Assembly: GCA_947594855.1 (NCBI GenBank)
Contig: CANQEL010000013.1
Coordinates: 1-62,277 of the forward strand
From: an uncultured Lachnospiraceae bacterium
GTDB lineage: Bacteria > Bacillota > Clostridia > Lachnospirales > Lachnospiraceae
Direction of reading: 5' to 3'
DNA: 62,277 nt
Positions 25,951 to 35,718 of the stretch are shown here, in pieces. How positions within the stretch are numbered: position 1 is the stretch's first letter; the number at the start of each line of letters is the position of its first letter. Position numbers and translations under genes: made by a program. The notes below the pieces were generated by a model, which made no database searches, had not been told where the DNA came from, and saw nothing but the letters and a program-made list of their open reading frames with translations.

Positions 25951-26577
25951 ATGAAAGGACTTCTTTTAAAAGATTTATATATGCTAAAACACTATTGCAA
26001 GTCTTATATTTTCATCGCTATAATTTTTATTGCCGTTTCATTATCAGGCAATGACAATATGTTTTTTGTATTTTATCCTGTTATCCTTTGCGGAATAATA
26101 CCTGTCAACCTTCTTGGCTATGATGAACGCAGCCGTTGGATACAATATAGCGGCACTCTGCCGTATACTGCCGTGCAGATTGTATCAGCCAAGTATCTGA
26201 TAGGGCTTTTTACACAGATTACCATGCTTAGCGTCACCGGAATCGCTACTATGGTTAAAATGGGAATGGCAGACCGTATACGGATTAACGACTTTATTAT
26301 ACTGATGCTTATGATGCTTATAGTTTCAACTGTAACTTCTTCACTCACCCTGCCGTTTATTTTCAGGCTGGGCGTCGAAAAAGGCCGTATTGCTTATTAT
26401 TTTATGATTGGCTTTATATTTGCTGCCAGTTTTGCTGCAGGAAATATATTGGGAGAAGATTTGCATTCCGAAATTGAGATAAACAATATCCTAACTATAC
26501 TATGTATTATCGGAACCGGCGTATATATCCTTTCCTGGTATTTGTCGGTTAAACTCTACGAAAAACGTATATTATAA
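25951..26577 (+). CDS. ABC-2 type transporter permease
   Basis: A 208-aa membrane protein with six predicted helices. The N-terminus (MKGLLLKDLYMLKHY) is characteristic of the ABC2_membrane_5 group, and GYDERSRWIQYSGTLPYT near residue 55 is typical of YtrC/YtrD-like permeases. It starts 1 bp after the ATPase stop and completes the three-gene operon. Confidence 0.88.
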   Translation: MKGLLLKDLYMLKHYCKSYIFIAIIFIAVSLSGNDNMFFVFYPVILCGIIPVNLLGYDERSRWIQYSGTLPYTAVQIVSAKYLIGLFTQITMLSVTGIATMVKMGMADRIRINDFIILMLMMLIVSTVTSSLTLPFIFRLGVEKGRIAYYFMIGFIFAASFAAGNILGEDLHSEIEINNILTILCIIGTGVYILSWYLSVKLYEKRIL

Positions 26578-26593
26578 AAAACTCTTTTAAAAA

Positions 26594-26624
26594 TAATTTT
26601 CGGCACCTACTTGGTGCCGAAAAT
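26594..26624 (-). terminator. Terminator hairpin built from the last codons of upp
   Basis: On the minus strand TTTTCGGCACC pairs with GGTGCCGAAAA, the loop containing the upp stop codon region, followed by TTATTTTT. The 3' end of the coding sequence is therefore half of its own terminator. It may also stop the convergent ABC operon, though the T-run is poorer in that direction. Confidence 0.75.
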
Positions 26625-27236
26625 ACGATCTCCCGCATCTCCAAGACCGGGACATATATATGCGTTCTCATTCAGGCATCTATCCACGTGACCGGCATAA
26701 ATATGTATATCCGGGTGCGCTGTACTAAGACGTTCAAGGCCTTCCGGAGCTGCAATTATACAGAGGAATTTAATCTTTCTGCCGCCGTGCTGTTTGATAA
26801 AGTTTACGGCTTCGACAGCAGAGCCACCGGTCGCAAGCATAGGATCTGTCACTACAATGGTACGCTCCTCTATTGGACTTGGCAGCTTACAGTAATACTC
26901 GTGCGGCTCATGTGTAGTCTCATCTCTGTACAGGCCGATATGCCCGATTTTGGCAGTTGGAACAAGCGCCGTGATACCGCTTACCATACCGAGCCCTGCG
27001 CGCAGTATCGGAACTATCGCCAGTTTTCTTCCCGCAATCATAGGCGTCTTGCATTTCTCTATGGGAGTTTCAACTTCAACATCCTCAAGCGGAAGGTCGC
27101 TGAGAGCCTCAAAACCCATAAGCATTGCAATCTCTTCTACCAGAGCGCGAAACTCGCTCGTTCCGGTGTTTTTATCACGCAACCGTGAAATTTTGTGCTG
27201 AATCAATGGATGTGTCAAAATAGTTATGTTTTCCAT
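26607..27236 (-). CDS. upp: Uracil phosphoribosyltransferase
   Basis: This 209-aa salvage enzyme makes UMP from uracil and PRPP. The PRPP-binding motif [12 protein letters not shown] (about residues 128-139) and the uracil-site C-terminal [12 protein letters not shown] (about 193-204) are present; [17 protein letters not shown] at the N-terminus is family-typical. It lies 18 bp downstream of the uracil permease, forming a uracil uptake and salvage operon. No PyrR-type attenuator is visible upstream. Confidence 0.96.
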   Translation of the reverse strand: MENITILTHPLIQHKISRLRDKNTGTSEFRALVEEIAMLMGFEALSDLPLEDVEVETPIEKCKTPMIAGRKLAIVPILRAGLGMVSGITALVPTAKIGHIGLYRDETTHEPHEYYCKLPSPIEERTIVVTDPMLATGGSAVEAVNFIKQHGGRKIKFLCIIAAPEGLERLSTAHPDIHIYAGHVDRCLNENAYICPGLGDAGDRIFGTK

Positions 27237-27254
27237 AAAATATTCTCCTATCCT

Positions 27255-28616
27255 TTACTTTTGTTTTATACCTTTATCTTCATCACCTTCTGATTCCCCG
27301 CCAAAAACATAATCATTGCCAGGGAAAACAGCATTAAGAACAATACCGACGATTGCCGCAAGCGCAAGGCCTGTCAGCGTAATATCCGTACCTGCAACAT
27401 GAAATGTAAGACCGTCTGAAAAACCAAGACCGCATACAAGTATCATCGCTGCAATAAGAAGATTCCTGGATTTTTTGAAATCCACATGATTTTCAACTAC
27501 GTTGCGCACTCCGATAGCAGAAATCATGCCATATAGTACGAAGCTTATACCGCCAATAATTGAAGAAGGCAGAGAACCTATAATCTCGGCCATTTTTGGA
27601 ATAAATCCAAGAACAACCGCAAAACAGGCTGCAATACGTATAACTACCGGGTCATGGACTTTGCTTAGTTCCAAAACACCGGTGTTTTCGCCGTAAGTTG
27701 TATTTGCAGGTCCGCCGAAGAACGCGGACAGAGAAGTCGCAAGACCGTCTCCTATAAGTGTGCGGTGCAGTCCCGGATCTTTTATAAAATTAGAGCCTAC
27801 CGTTGCCGATATTGCTGAGATATCGCCGATATGCTCCATCATGGTAGCAAGGGCTATAGGCGCCATAACAAGAATCGCCGTCAAATCAAATTTGCATATC
27901 TGAAAATCAGGAACCCCAAACAACGGAGCTGACGCCATGCCGGAGAAATTCAAAATAGCGCTTCCGTCAGGATTGGTAAATCCGATTGCCTGAAAAATAC
28001 AGGCTACTATGTAAGAGATTACAACTCCCATCAGTATGGGAATAATCTTCCACATACCTTTGCCCCAGATATTAAATATTACAATCACTGCCAACGCAAC
28101 CAAAGCCAGCAGCCAGTTAGTCGACGCGTTGCTCACAGCCGACGGTGCAAGGCTTAAACCTATGCAGATAATAATCGGACCGGTAACGACCGGCGGCAAA
28201 AAACGCATGACCCGCTTAATACCGACCAACTTAATAATCAGCGCCAGAATCAGATACAAAAGCCCCGCGACTACAATACCGCCGCAGGCATAGGGCAGCT
28301 TTTCCCCATAACTCATATCCTTAAAAATCCCCGTGTCAAGTTCCGCAACCGTAGCGAAACCTCCGAGGAATGCGAATGATGAGCCTAGAAATGCCGGAAC
28401 TTTTAATCTGGAACACAGATGGAAAAACAGGGTGCCAATGCCTGCAAAGAACAACGTCACCTGTATGGACAGTCCCTCGCCGTTAAAGTAGCCGTTCACA
28501 AGTATTGGAACCAGAATCGTTGCTCCGAACATGGCAAACATGTGCTGCAGCCCAAGCAGAAGCATCTTTGGTATTCCAAGGCTTTTTGCGTCTTTAATAG
28601 GTGCATTTTCATTCAT
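27255..28616 (-). CDS. uraA: Uracil permease (NCS2 family)
   Basis: A 453-aa membrane transporter of about 14 helices. ATG at 28616 follows GGAGGATAAG; a 12-residue extension to 28652 overlaps the previous stop and is rejected. Seen: LGLQHMFAMFGATILVPIL at the N-terminus, the MEHIGDISAISATVG segment and FFGGPANTTYGENTGVL (about 300-316), the substrate-binding helix of UraA-like proteins. It imports uracil with protons for Upp. Confidence 0.93.
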   Translation of the reverse strand: MNENAPIKDAKSLGIPKMLLLGLQHMFAMFGATILVPILVNGYFNGEGLSIQVTLFFAGIGTLFFHLCSRLKVPAFLGSSFAFLGGFATVAELDTGIFKDMSYGEKLPYACGGIVVAGLLYLILALIIKLVGIKRVMRFLPPVVTGPIIICIGLSLAPSAVSNASTNWLLALVALAVIVIFNIWGKGMWKIIPILMGVVISYIVACIFQAIGFTNPDGSAILNFSGMASAPLFGVPDFQICKFDLTAILVMAPIALATMMEHIGDISAISATVGSNFIKDPGLHRTLIGDGLATSLSAFFGGPANTTYGENTGVLELSKVHDPVVIRIAACFAVVLGFIPKMAEIIGSLPSSIIGGISFVLYGMISAIGVRNVVENHVDFKKSRNLLIAAMILVCGLGFSDGLTFHVAGTDITLTGLALAAIVGIVLNAVFPGNDYVFGGESEGDEDKGIKQK

Positions 28617-28648
28617 TTTCTTATCCTCCGTTTCATAACATTTTTTTA

Positions 28649-30163
28649 TCATAACCTGTCATATGAATATCCCCTGTCAGATTTTATATCTGACCTTTTA
28701 CATTCAAAATATACGACTGCAAATTCTGATAACGTCTTTTGGATATTAAGTATTCCGTCAGAAGCATCTTTTCTTTCAGATGATATATAAGGCATTGCCG
28801 CCTGTTTTAATATCTCTTTCTGACCTGCTGTAAGTGAAGACGGCTCTCCCATATCATGCCATACCCTGCGCGGATTGCATACATCTTCATCAACTGTTTT
28901 ATATATTATACCATACTCGCCTTTTTCGGTATCCGGAACTTTTATACTACAACTGTAATCCAATGTTTTTCCCTGACGCTTTAACGTACTGTTCCATATT
29001 ATTCCACGATATTCGTCTTTGCCGTTTGACACTATAACCGAATCTTCGCTCCTGTGTATACACGAATATCCTTTAAGCATTTTATAAAATGCAAATGTCC
29101 AGAAAGTCGGTTTTGGAATCACTCCATTGGCAACAAGTCCGAAACCTCCGTGAAAAGGAGTATACGGCACGCCCATTTCCTCAAATATATCTCCAAATGT
29201 CCAGTATGAATATGACTCATTATCATCTCCGAGCCAGGACAGCTGACCCGCTATGTAAGCCGAATTCTGATTGGTATCATGTATTGGATTATTCGGTACA
29301 TACGACGTATTAAACTCCGTTATATGTATCTTGCTGCCCTTATATTCCTCAAAACTATCTACAATCTCCCTTGTCATATGAAGATTGTCCCTTCCAAACT
29401 CCCAGCCGGTTAATTCCTGATAGGAATAATGTCCGTCCCTTTCAGGCATCTCAGTAGTATAATGATGTCTTGTCACCATATCAAGAGCTATTTTATTATC
29501 ATGACAGAACTCCATGAATCTGCGTATCCATTTTTCATCATTAACGCCGCATATTGCAGGCCCGCCTACTTGGAATCTCTTATCAACTTCTTTTACCGCA
29601 TAAAAGGTCTCTTTAAACAGCCTGAAATATTCCTCCATATCAGCGTCTTTCCAAAAACCGGGGAGATTAGGCTCATTCCATACCTCTATCGGCCAAGTGA
29701 CAACCTCATCAGCGCCATAACGTTCCATAAGATGCCTGAGCGTATTTTTTACAAGAGCGCACCATGCGTCATAAGATTTTGGCGGGGTTACGTTCCCTTT
29801 CCAGTAAAATACCGTCTGCGTACCTGAAGCGAGTTTATCAGGCATAAACCCAAGTTCCAGAAACGGTTTAAGCCCTAACGATATATATGAATCCATTACC
29901 AAATCAAGATATGTATAATTATATTCAGGTATAATATTGCCCTCGTCATCTTTATACTCCTGATATATTGCCATATCGTCTGAAAACAGCCCGTGTCCCC
30001 TTATATGCTTAAACCCTATATTTTCCTGAACATATTTTAACTGTTCATAATATTCTTTCTGCAGCGCCAGCCCCATTCTTCCGGTACCAATGCAGTAATC
30101 CGCCTGATTTTTAAAATCCACTTTTTTATCAAATTCCGTACTGTATTTTACTTTATTTGTCAT
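28649..30163 (-). CDS. GH39 beta-xylosidase
   Basis: A 504-aa glycosidase. It has the TIM-barrel (GH clan A) acid/base motif PIEVWNEPNLPGF (Glu about 162) and a nucleophile strand HITEFNTSY (Glu about 280), as in GH39 xylosidases. RGHGLFSDDMAIYQEY near residue 55 is family-typical. A C-terminal beta domain follows from about 360. No signal peptide is seen, so it should act in the cytoplasm on imported xylo-oligosaccharides, complementing the secreted GH115 elsewhere in the window. A specificity for other beta-linked pentosides cannot be excluded. Confidence 0.9.
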   Translation of the reverse strand: MTNKVKYSTEFDKKVDFKNQADYCIGTGRMGLALQKEYYEQLKYVQENIGFKHIRGHGLFSDDMAIYQEYKDDEGNIIPEYNYTYLDLVMDSYISLGLKPFLELGFMPDKLASGTQTVFYWKGNVTPPKSYDAWCALVKNTLRHLMERYGADEVVTWPIEVWNEPNLPGFWKDADMEEYFRLFKETFYAVKEVDKRFQVGGPAICGVNDEKWIRRFMEFCHDNKIALDMVTRHHYTTEMPERDGHYSYQELTGWEFGRDNLHMTREIVDSFEEYKGSKIHITEFNTSYVPNNPIHDTNQNSAYIAGQLSWLGDDNESYSYWTFGDIFEEMGVPYTPFHGGFGLVANGVIPKPTFWTFAFYKMLKGYSCIHRSEDSVIVSNGKDEYRGIIWNSTLKRQGKTLDYSCSIKVPDTEKGEYGIIYKTVDEDVCNPRRVWHDMGEPSSLTAGQKEILKQAAMPYISSERKDASDGILNIQKTLSEFAVVYFECKRSDIKSDRGYSYDRL

Positions 30164-30218
30164 TACAAACCCTCTCTTTTCCTTTCATGGCTGTTATAAA
30201 CCCATTGCCTATATCAAA

Positions 30219-30247
30219 AGGATATCGTGTTTGTATTCTATAGTCAA
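30219..30247 (-). promoter_or_regulatory. Candidate promoter of the GH39 gene
   Basis: Minus-strand TTGACT (30247-30242), 17-nt spacer, TATCCT (30224-30219). The leader is about 50 nt and ends with AGAGGG. Confidence 0.5.
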
Positions 30248-30261
30248 GCAAAATACCGTTA

Positions 30262-31401
30262 TCATACAAGCTTATTTATATAAAATTCTTCCGAAAGAAG
30301 CAGCCAGTTCGCCCTGAAAAACCTCATAAGCTGCCAGTAACCCGCTCCACGCAGGGAATATTCCTTTATAAGGTCAAATTTGGCTTTCATACTTCTTACA
30401 TCTTCAAACCATACCTCATGCTCTGTTCCGGTTTCATCCGTATAATTAAAAAACGGTGACATCGCCGTTTCATCAAAATTAATACGCGCACCGTATTTTA
30501 CTGCTATATTAACCGCCTCTATGTTTCCAATCGTAGTAGCTGCAGTTACTCCTTTTTCATAAGGAAGCGGCCAGTCATAACCGTAATTTGGAATACCGAG
30601 GTCTATCTTTTCCAACGGAATTTCAGTAACTGCATATTCCACTACCTGACGTACCTTATTAATCGGCGCCACTGCCATAGGTTCACTGTATCTATATCCC
30701 CATTCATACGTCATGAGAAGCACGCTGTTAGCTGCCGCCCCAAGCCCGCCGTAATCCTTGCCCTGATACAAAAGTCCGGGCTGGTCCGCGCTTGTTTTCG
30801 GGGCAAGCGCAACTGATACCCGATATCCATATACATTAAGCTCATTTGTCATCTGCGCCACAAAATCCGTAAATAAATCCCTGTCCTGCGCCATTATATA
30901 CTCAAAATCTATATCAACTCCGCCATATCCTTTTTCACCCAGTACAGATATAAGCTGGGATATAAGTACATATCTTGCATTTGGATTATTTACAAGTTCA
31001 TGAATCAGCTGATTATTGAACTTTCCATCCGCGCCAAGAGGCGTAAGCGTAAGTATCGGAACCACATTATAATCAACTGCAAGCGCTATAAGTGGTTCGT
31101 CATCAAGCGAAGGCGCTATAAGTTCTCCCTCCGTGGTAAATCCATATGAAAATATGGACAATGTTGTAAGATACCTAAGAGTCTCTTCAAGGATTCCTTC
31201 ATTAATAAAAGGGTACGCATAACCATTTATATAAGCGCTTCTATCAGGTGTGTTCATATAGTCTCTTATGTAAAGCGCCTGACCTACCGCCAGTCTGTAC
31301 GGAGCTTCTATCTGATTATCAAATATTATGTCATTTACAAAAGCTCCGGTCTGCGCTGCAATACTGTCTACACTGTCTCCTTCTTTAACTACATATATCA
31401 T
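30262..31401 (-). CDS. LysM plus GH18 protein, SleL/YaaH-like spore cortex glycosidase
   Basis: A 379-aa protein with one LysM domain at about residues 1-47 (YVVKEGDSVDSIAAQTG) and a GH18 barrel carrying the catalytic DxDxE motif GVDIDFEY (about 155-162). WGYRYSEPMAVAPI and IDLGIPNYGYDW match YaaH/SleL-type N-acetylglucosaminidases that act on spore cortex peptidoglycan during germination. No classical signal peptide, as in other SleL proteins; only one LysM where SleL usually has two. Suggests a spore-forming lineage. The ribosome site is weak. Confidence 0.85.
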   Translation of the reverse strand: MIYVVKEGDSVDSIAAQTGAFVNDIIFDNQIEAPYRLAVGQALYIRDYMNTPDRSAYINGYAYPFINEGILEETLRYLTTLSIFSYGFTTEGELIAPSLDDEPLIALAVDYNVVPILTLTPLGADGKFNNQLIHELVNNPNARYVLISQLISVLGEKGYGGVDIDFEYIMAQDRDLFTDFVAQMTNELNVYGYRVSVALAPKTSADQPGLLYQGKDYGGLGAAANSVLLMTYEWGYRYSEPMAVAPINKVRQVVEYAVTEIPLEKIDLGIPNYGYDWPLPYEKGVTAATTIGNIEAVNIAVKYGARINFDETAMSPFFNYTDETGTEHEVWFEDVRSMKAKFDLIKEYSLRGAGYWQLMRFFRANWLLLSEEFYINKLV

Positions 31402-31465
31402 TATAATTACCCGTATATTTCTAATTACAATAATATATTATACGCAATTTTAATATATGTATCTG

Positions 31466-32116
31466 CTAACGCAATAACTCAAGTTCTGTAATCCCATACA
31501 GATTATCCACAACATAATCTGCGCCAGAATCTTCAAGTTCGTTTTCTTCCGCATATCCGCAGCGCACTCCTATAGTCAGCATATCAAACTTTTTTGCGCC
31601 TATAATATCATGCTTTCTGTCGCCTACCATAACTGCATCTTTTGCAGGTATTTTTAATATATCAAGCGCTTTTTTTATCACATCGCTTTTGTGGTAATAG
31701 CTCCCGTCAAGCCCGCTTCCCGCAATCACATCCATATATTCTGACAAATGGTATTTATCGCATATTTTAACTGCAAATACCTCAGGCTTGCTTGTCGCCA
31801 CTCCAAGCACTTTACCACGGGCTTTCAATTCTTTTAAAGTATCATGCACATCATCAAACACTTTATTTTCAAATATTCCTGTCTTAGCATATCTTTTGCG
31901 GTAATAACCTACAGCCCTGTCGCATGTTTCATCATCCAATCCATAGAATTCCCTGAAAGAATCCATAAGCGGCGGACCTATAAAGCGAAGAAGATTGTCG
32001 CAGTCTTCTTCAATACCGATATTATGCAAAGCATATTGTACGCTTTTAGTTATTCCTTCCTTTGGATCTGTAAGAGTTCCGTCAAGGTCAAATAAGATGT
32101 AATTTTTTGCAGACAT
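31466..32116 (-). CDS. HAD-family phosphatase (phosphoglycolate phosphatase-like)
   Basis: A 216-aa HAD-IA hydrolase starting at ATG 32116, where GGAG six bases upstream fits better than the ATG at 32128. Motif I FDLDGTLTDP (about 9-18), motif II VATSKPE (about 102-108), motif III with Lys in KKALDILKIPAKDAVMVGDRKHD (Asp pair about 159-163) and a helical cap between. This is the Gph/PpaX-like group; the physiological substrate is not set by sequence. It follows rmuC by about 24 bp. Confidence 0.88.
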   Translation of the reverse strand: MSAKNYILFDLDGTLTDPKEGITKSVQYALHNIGIEEDCDNLLRFIGPPLMDSFREFYGLDDETCDRAVGYYRKRYAKTGIFENKVFDDVHDTLKELKARGKVLGVATSKPEVFAVKICDKYHLSEYMDVIAGSGLDGSYYHKSDVIKKALDILKIPAKDAVMVGDRKHDIIGAKKFDMLTIGVRCGYAEENELEDSGADYVVDNLYGITELELLR

Positions 32117-32139
32117 TTCATTCTCCATAATAAATTATA

Positions 32140-33327
32140 TTATTCTTCAAATCCGGACAAATCATTTCCGTTGTCTTCAAGCATCTCCACATTCCGCAGA
32201 TGTTTCTGTATAACATCATTTCTATGATTGGCATCATCTAACACCTTGCCTGCTTCCTCTACCTTTTTACGTGCTTTTGCAAGCAAGTCTCCGAACATGC
32301 TGTACTGCTTTTTTGCTACCCCCAGAGTCTTCCATACTTCATTCGCTTTTTTATTAATAGCCATAGTACGAAATCCCATTGCAAGTGAATTTAAAAGGGC
32401 CGTAATCGTAGATGGACCCGCAATCATTATTCCTTCTGCCTGAAGCCTCTCTGAAATACCTGTCTTTGAACTTGTAATCTCTGCATACAGTCCTTCAGTT
32501 GCAAGATACATAATTGCAAACGGGGTTGTTTCAGGCGAACTTATGTAATTCTTTATAAGCCTGGCCTCATCCCTTATCCTTGCCTCAAGCGCTTTCTTTG
32601 CCTTTCCGATTCCTTCCGTATCACCTTCTTCAGCCGCTGCGGAAAGCCTTGCATAATCCTCCATAGGAAACTTGGAATCAATAGGAAGATATGTAAACGA
32701 ATCATCTTCATTATTCGGTATCTTAACGGCAAATTCAACACGCCCATTGTATTTTGGATTGGTGCTTACATTGGTTTCATACATTCCGGGTATTGTCTGG
32801 TCAAGTATATTGCTTAGCTGAACCTCTGCCCAGGTTCCGCGGCTTTTTACATTTGTAAGTACTCTGTTAAGACCTTTTATATTATCAGTAACGCCTGACG
32901 AAAGTTCCTTCATCTCACCTAGACTTCTGTATACATTGGACAACTGCTCGGATACAGTCTTAAATGATTCATTAAGGCGTTTGTTAAGCGTCTCGGAAAG
33001 CTTTTCATCAACAGTCTTTCGCATCTGTTCAAGTTTTTCTTCATTATTTTTCTGCATTGAAGCAACTGATTCGGATATAACTTTCGTCTGTTTTTCAGCA
33101 TTTTCATTAAGCGTTTCCATAAGCTTTATCTGCTGCTCATAATTTTTCTCAGTAAGAACATTCATCTGCTCAAGAATATGATTCATCCGGTCAGAACCCT
33201 GTTTTGCATTAATATCTATTTTCTGGCTGAGCAGCTCAGAAGAATTGTCCTTTACCGGTTTTTTCATTAGCAGCATTATTAACAATACAATTATAAGTAC
33301 GCATAATACTAAAATTATATATTCCAT
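32140..33327 (-). CDS. rmuC: RmuC-family DNA recombination protein
   Basis: About 395 aa. An N-terminal membrane segment (YIILVLCVLIIVLLIMLLM) is followed by a long coiled coil (about 40-160) and the RmuC nuclease-like domain with SRGTWAEVQLSNILDQ and PIDSKFPMEDYARL (about 170-245), then GISERLQAEGIMIAGPSTITALLNSL. RmuC limits DNA inversions at short inverted repeats; its biochemical mechanism is unsettled. An ATG at 33333 two codons upstream is equally possible, as the GAAGGG site serves both. Confidence 0.9.
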   Translation of the reverse strand: MEYIILVLCVLIIVLLIMLLMKKPVKDNSSELLSQKIDINAKQGSDRMNHILEQMNVLTEKNYEQQIKLMETLNENAEKQTKVISESVASMQKNNEEKLEQMRKTVDEKLSETLNKRLNESFKTVSEQLSNVYRSLGEMKELSSGVTDNIKGLNRVLTNVKSRGTWAEVQLSNILDQTIPGMYETNVSTNPKYNGRVEFAVKIPNNEDDSFTYLPIDSKFPMEDYARLSAAAEEGDTEGIGKAKKALEARIRDEARLIKNYISSPETTPFAIMYLATEGLYAEITSSKTGISERLQAEGIMIAGPSTITALLNSLAMGFRTMAINKKANEVWKTLGVAKKQYSMFGDLLAKARKKVEEAGKVLDDANHRNDVIQKHLRNVEMLEDNGNDLSGFEE

Positions 33328-33464
33328 AATCATTTATCCCTTCAATTACAATTTCATTTCATAGTTGGCCGGAACAAAAAACTGCCCGCCAATCACTACT
33401 ATATCTTTTTCAGACAGGCATGTCAATAATGCGCCGGGAAACTATTTTTCACTCTTCCCATTAG

Positions 33465-33493
33465 TTGAAAACCCTCATGAAATATGTTAAAAT
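33465..33493 (+). promoter_or_regulatory. Promoter of the Ig-like surface protein
   Basis: TTGAAA (33465-33470), 17-nt spacer, TAAAAT (33488-33493) with an extended -10 TG at 33485-33486. Leader about 28 nt ending with AAGGAGGG. Confidence 0.6.
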
Positions 33494-33527
33494 TCTTTTA
33501 TATATTTTTATAAGGAGGGTATAGAAA

Positions 33528-35627
33528 TTGAGAAAACATTTTATCAAAAAAACTTTTTCTTTTATCCTGTGCGCAGCGCTTGTTTCAGGTTCAATCATGG
33601 TTCCTGAAAAAACATACGCCCAGGATTCTGCTGACACAACAGGATGGAGAGACACTATTGCGCTTGATTTCGGTATAAACGGAGATGGTTCTGACCTTGA
33701 TTCGACAATGAAATTCAACGAAGTTGAATATATACCGGAAATAAGCGCCGAAGACTGCGCAGCAATACTTAAGGAAGGCCACGGAAATTATCTTTACGAA
33801 ACAACTACAGTTAAAGATATTTACGGTTCTGATGCATCAGATTCCCAGCATATCGGTTTTGACAAGACAGTTCCTGCCGCAAAAACAACTGAGGGTGGCA
33901 ACTATTTTAAAGACTGGGTATTTTCACCTGATGGAGAGGAATACAGTTTTAGCGCAGATTTACCCGTAGGACAATATTATGTATATGTATACACAGGTAA
34001 TAAAACAAAAGCATATGGCAATACCACAATAGTAAATTTTGACAATGAGTTTATTAATGAAACTCCTTTACGCTATGACCAGACATCCAGTGAGTCAAGA
34101 CAATTCTACGGCAATGATGACAATAAGGCCAATCCTTATTGCGTATATGTCGTAGACGTAAAAGACAATGGAGCCGGTTATGGAACTCTCACAGCCCATT
34201 TTTCAGATGATACTGTAGGAAACGAAAGCTACGCAGGTTCACACCAGATAAGTATTGGCGCGGCTCTCGACGACATTGCTGCAGATGTGCCTGCAGAAGA
34301 CGGCACTACGCCGGGCAAAGCTCTCGGTATTGAGACTTTTGATTTTTATGACGGAACTGATAATGCCATTGATTCATCTGCCATAAAAGATTCAATCGTA
34401 ACAGCGCGTCTTAACGGCATTGAGATTATACCGGTATCAAATCCCGTACATGCCACTGACATCAAAACTCCTGAAAGCATGATACTCGATAAAGGCCAGA
34501 CTGCAGAGCTTGAAGTAACAGGCAGCGTTTCTTCGATTACCGACAGAATATCATATATGAGCAGCAATCCACAGGTCGCTGACATAGACATGTATTCCGG
34601 TAAAATTACCGCAAATGAGACCGGTACTGCAAAACTGTATGCATACAACGCTTATCTTAATGAGTTTTCAGTTACTGATGTTTCGGTAATACCTGAAAGG
34701 GTCGTTTCCCTTGATAAAACTACCGTTGATTTCGTACTGGATGATAATAGTACTACAACAGCAGAACTCACTGCTTCCTTCAATGCTGCAGCAGAAGACG
34801 TCATTGAATGGTCAAGCAGTGACGACAACATAGTTTCAATTGGTGAAGCTGCATTTACAGCAGGCGAAACAGCCACATCAAAAATCACCATTACTGCAAA
34901 AAGCGCAGGAACAGCTACTATTACAGCTAAGCGTAAAGATATTGATAAGACTGCCACATGTACCGTAAATGTAAAAATGCCTGTAAGCGGATTAGAAATA
35001 GTTGACGTTAAAAATAATACTCCTATAGATAATATTACTATCAGCGCAGGCGATACCACGGATATTAAGGCAATAATTTCTCCTGAAAACGCAACAGTTA
35101 AAGATGTAACTTTCTCATCTTCAGATTTTAATATTGCTGCTGTATCACCACAGGGAGATATTGCAACAATAAAAGGTATATCCGCAGGAGAAGCCGTTAT
35201 TACCGTAACATCAAAAGATAATCCTGATATAAAAGATACGCTCAAGGTAACCGTTACCAAAGCGGCAGATTCTTCTAATACCACATCTCCTAACCAGAAT
35301 AATTCCGGCAATACTGACAATAGCACACCCGGTATAGGTAATGGAGATTCAGGAGCAGATTCCAAGGCTGCCGTTTCACTTTCAGGCAAAAAAGCTTCTT
35401 CATTAAAAGTAAAGAAGAGCGTTACATTCAAAGCAAAAGCTCCGGGTTCAAAAGTCAAATCCGTAAAAGTTAAGATTAAATCCGGAAAGAAACTGATTAA
35501 GATTAAGAAATCTGCTAAGAAAGTTAAGATTACCGCGCTTAAGAAAGGAACTGCAAAACTTGTAATTACTGTTAAAGCAGCTTCCGGCGCATCAAAAAAA
35601 TTCAAGCGTACAATTAAGATAAAATAA
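33528..35627 (+). CDS. Secreted Ig-like (Big_2) surface protein with Lys-rich C-terminus
   Basis: A 699-aa secreted protein using a TTG start, supported by AAGGAGGG 8 bases upstream. Signal peptide about 1-31 (FSFILCAALVSGSIM, then TYA-Q). Residues about 38-230 look like a beta-sandwich carbohydrate-binding or malectin-like domain (TIALDFGINGDG, GQYYVYVYTGNKTKAYGNTTI). Big_2-type Ig domains follow (VEVTGS-type at about 305-385, 390-480, 485-575). A Thr/Ser/Asn/Gly linker precedes a strongly basic C-terminal module (about 620-699), which resembles the Lys-rich modules at the N-termini of two other secreted proteins here. No catalytic domain or LPXTG. Polysaccharide binding at the cell surface is inferred. 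Confidence 0.8.
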   Translation: MRKHFIKKTFSFILCAALVSGSIMVPEKTYAQDSADTTGWRDTIALDFGINGDGSDLDSTMKFNEVEYIPEISAEDCAAILKEGHGNYLYETTTVKDIYGSDASDSQHIGFDKTVPAAKTTEGGNYFKDWVFSPDGEEYSFSADLPVGQYYVYVYTGNKTKAYGNTTIVNFDNEFINETPLRYDQTSSESRQFYGNDDNKANPYCVYVVDVKDNGAGYGTLTAHFSDDTVGNESYAGSHQISIGAALDDIAADVPAEDGTTPGKALGIETFDFYDGTDNAIDSSAIKDSIVTARLNGIEIIPVSNPVHATDIKTPESMILDKGQTAELEVTGSVSSITDRISYMSSNPQVADIDMYSGKITANETGTAKLYAYNAYLNEFSVTDVSVIPERVVSLDKTTVDFVLDDNSTTTAELTASFNAAAEDVIEWSSSDDNIVSIGEAAFTAGETATSKITITAKSAGTATITAKRKDIDKTATCTVNVKMPVSGLEIVDVKNNTPIDNITISAGDTTDIKAIISPENATVKDVTFSSSDFNIAAVSPQGDIATIKGISAGEAVITVTSKDNPDIKDTLKVTVTKAADSSNTTSPNQNNSGNTDNSTPGIGNGDSGADSKAAVSLSGKKASSLKVKKSVTFKAKAPGSKVKSVKVKIKSGKKLIKIKKSAKKVKITALKKGTAKLVITVKAASGASKKFKRTIKIK

Positions 35628-35648
35628 TAATCAGATACTCTATCTGAA

Positions 35649-35698
35649 ATGGGCTTCCGCCTCACAAATTTTTATTTGCCGAGGTGGAAGCCCTCTTT
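35649..35698 (+). terminator. Terminator after the Ig-like surface protein
   Basis: GGGCTTCCGCCTC (35649-35661) pairs over 13 bp, with one G-U, with GAGGTGGAAGCCC (35679-35691) and is followed by TCTTTTT. It may also serve the converging folD, with a poorer T-run on that strand. Confidence 0.85.
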
Positions 35699-35718
35699 TT
35701 AAATCAAATCTTCTTCAA

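Noticed and set aside
34652-35665. A 337-codon minus-strand frame opposite the Ig-like surface protein
   Set aside because: Antisense shadow of a gene with signal peptide, ribosome site and recognisable domains; the product is low-complexity hydrophobic sequence.
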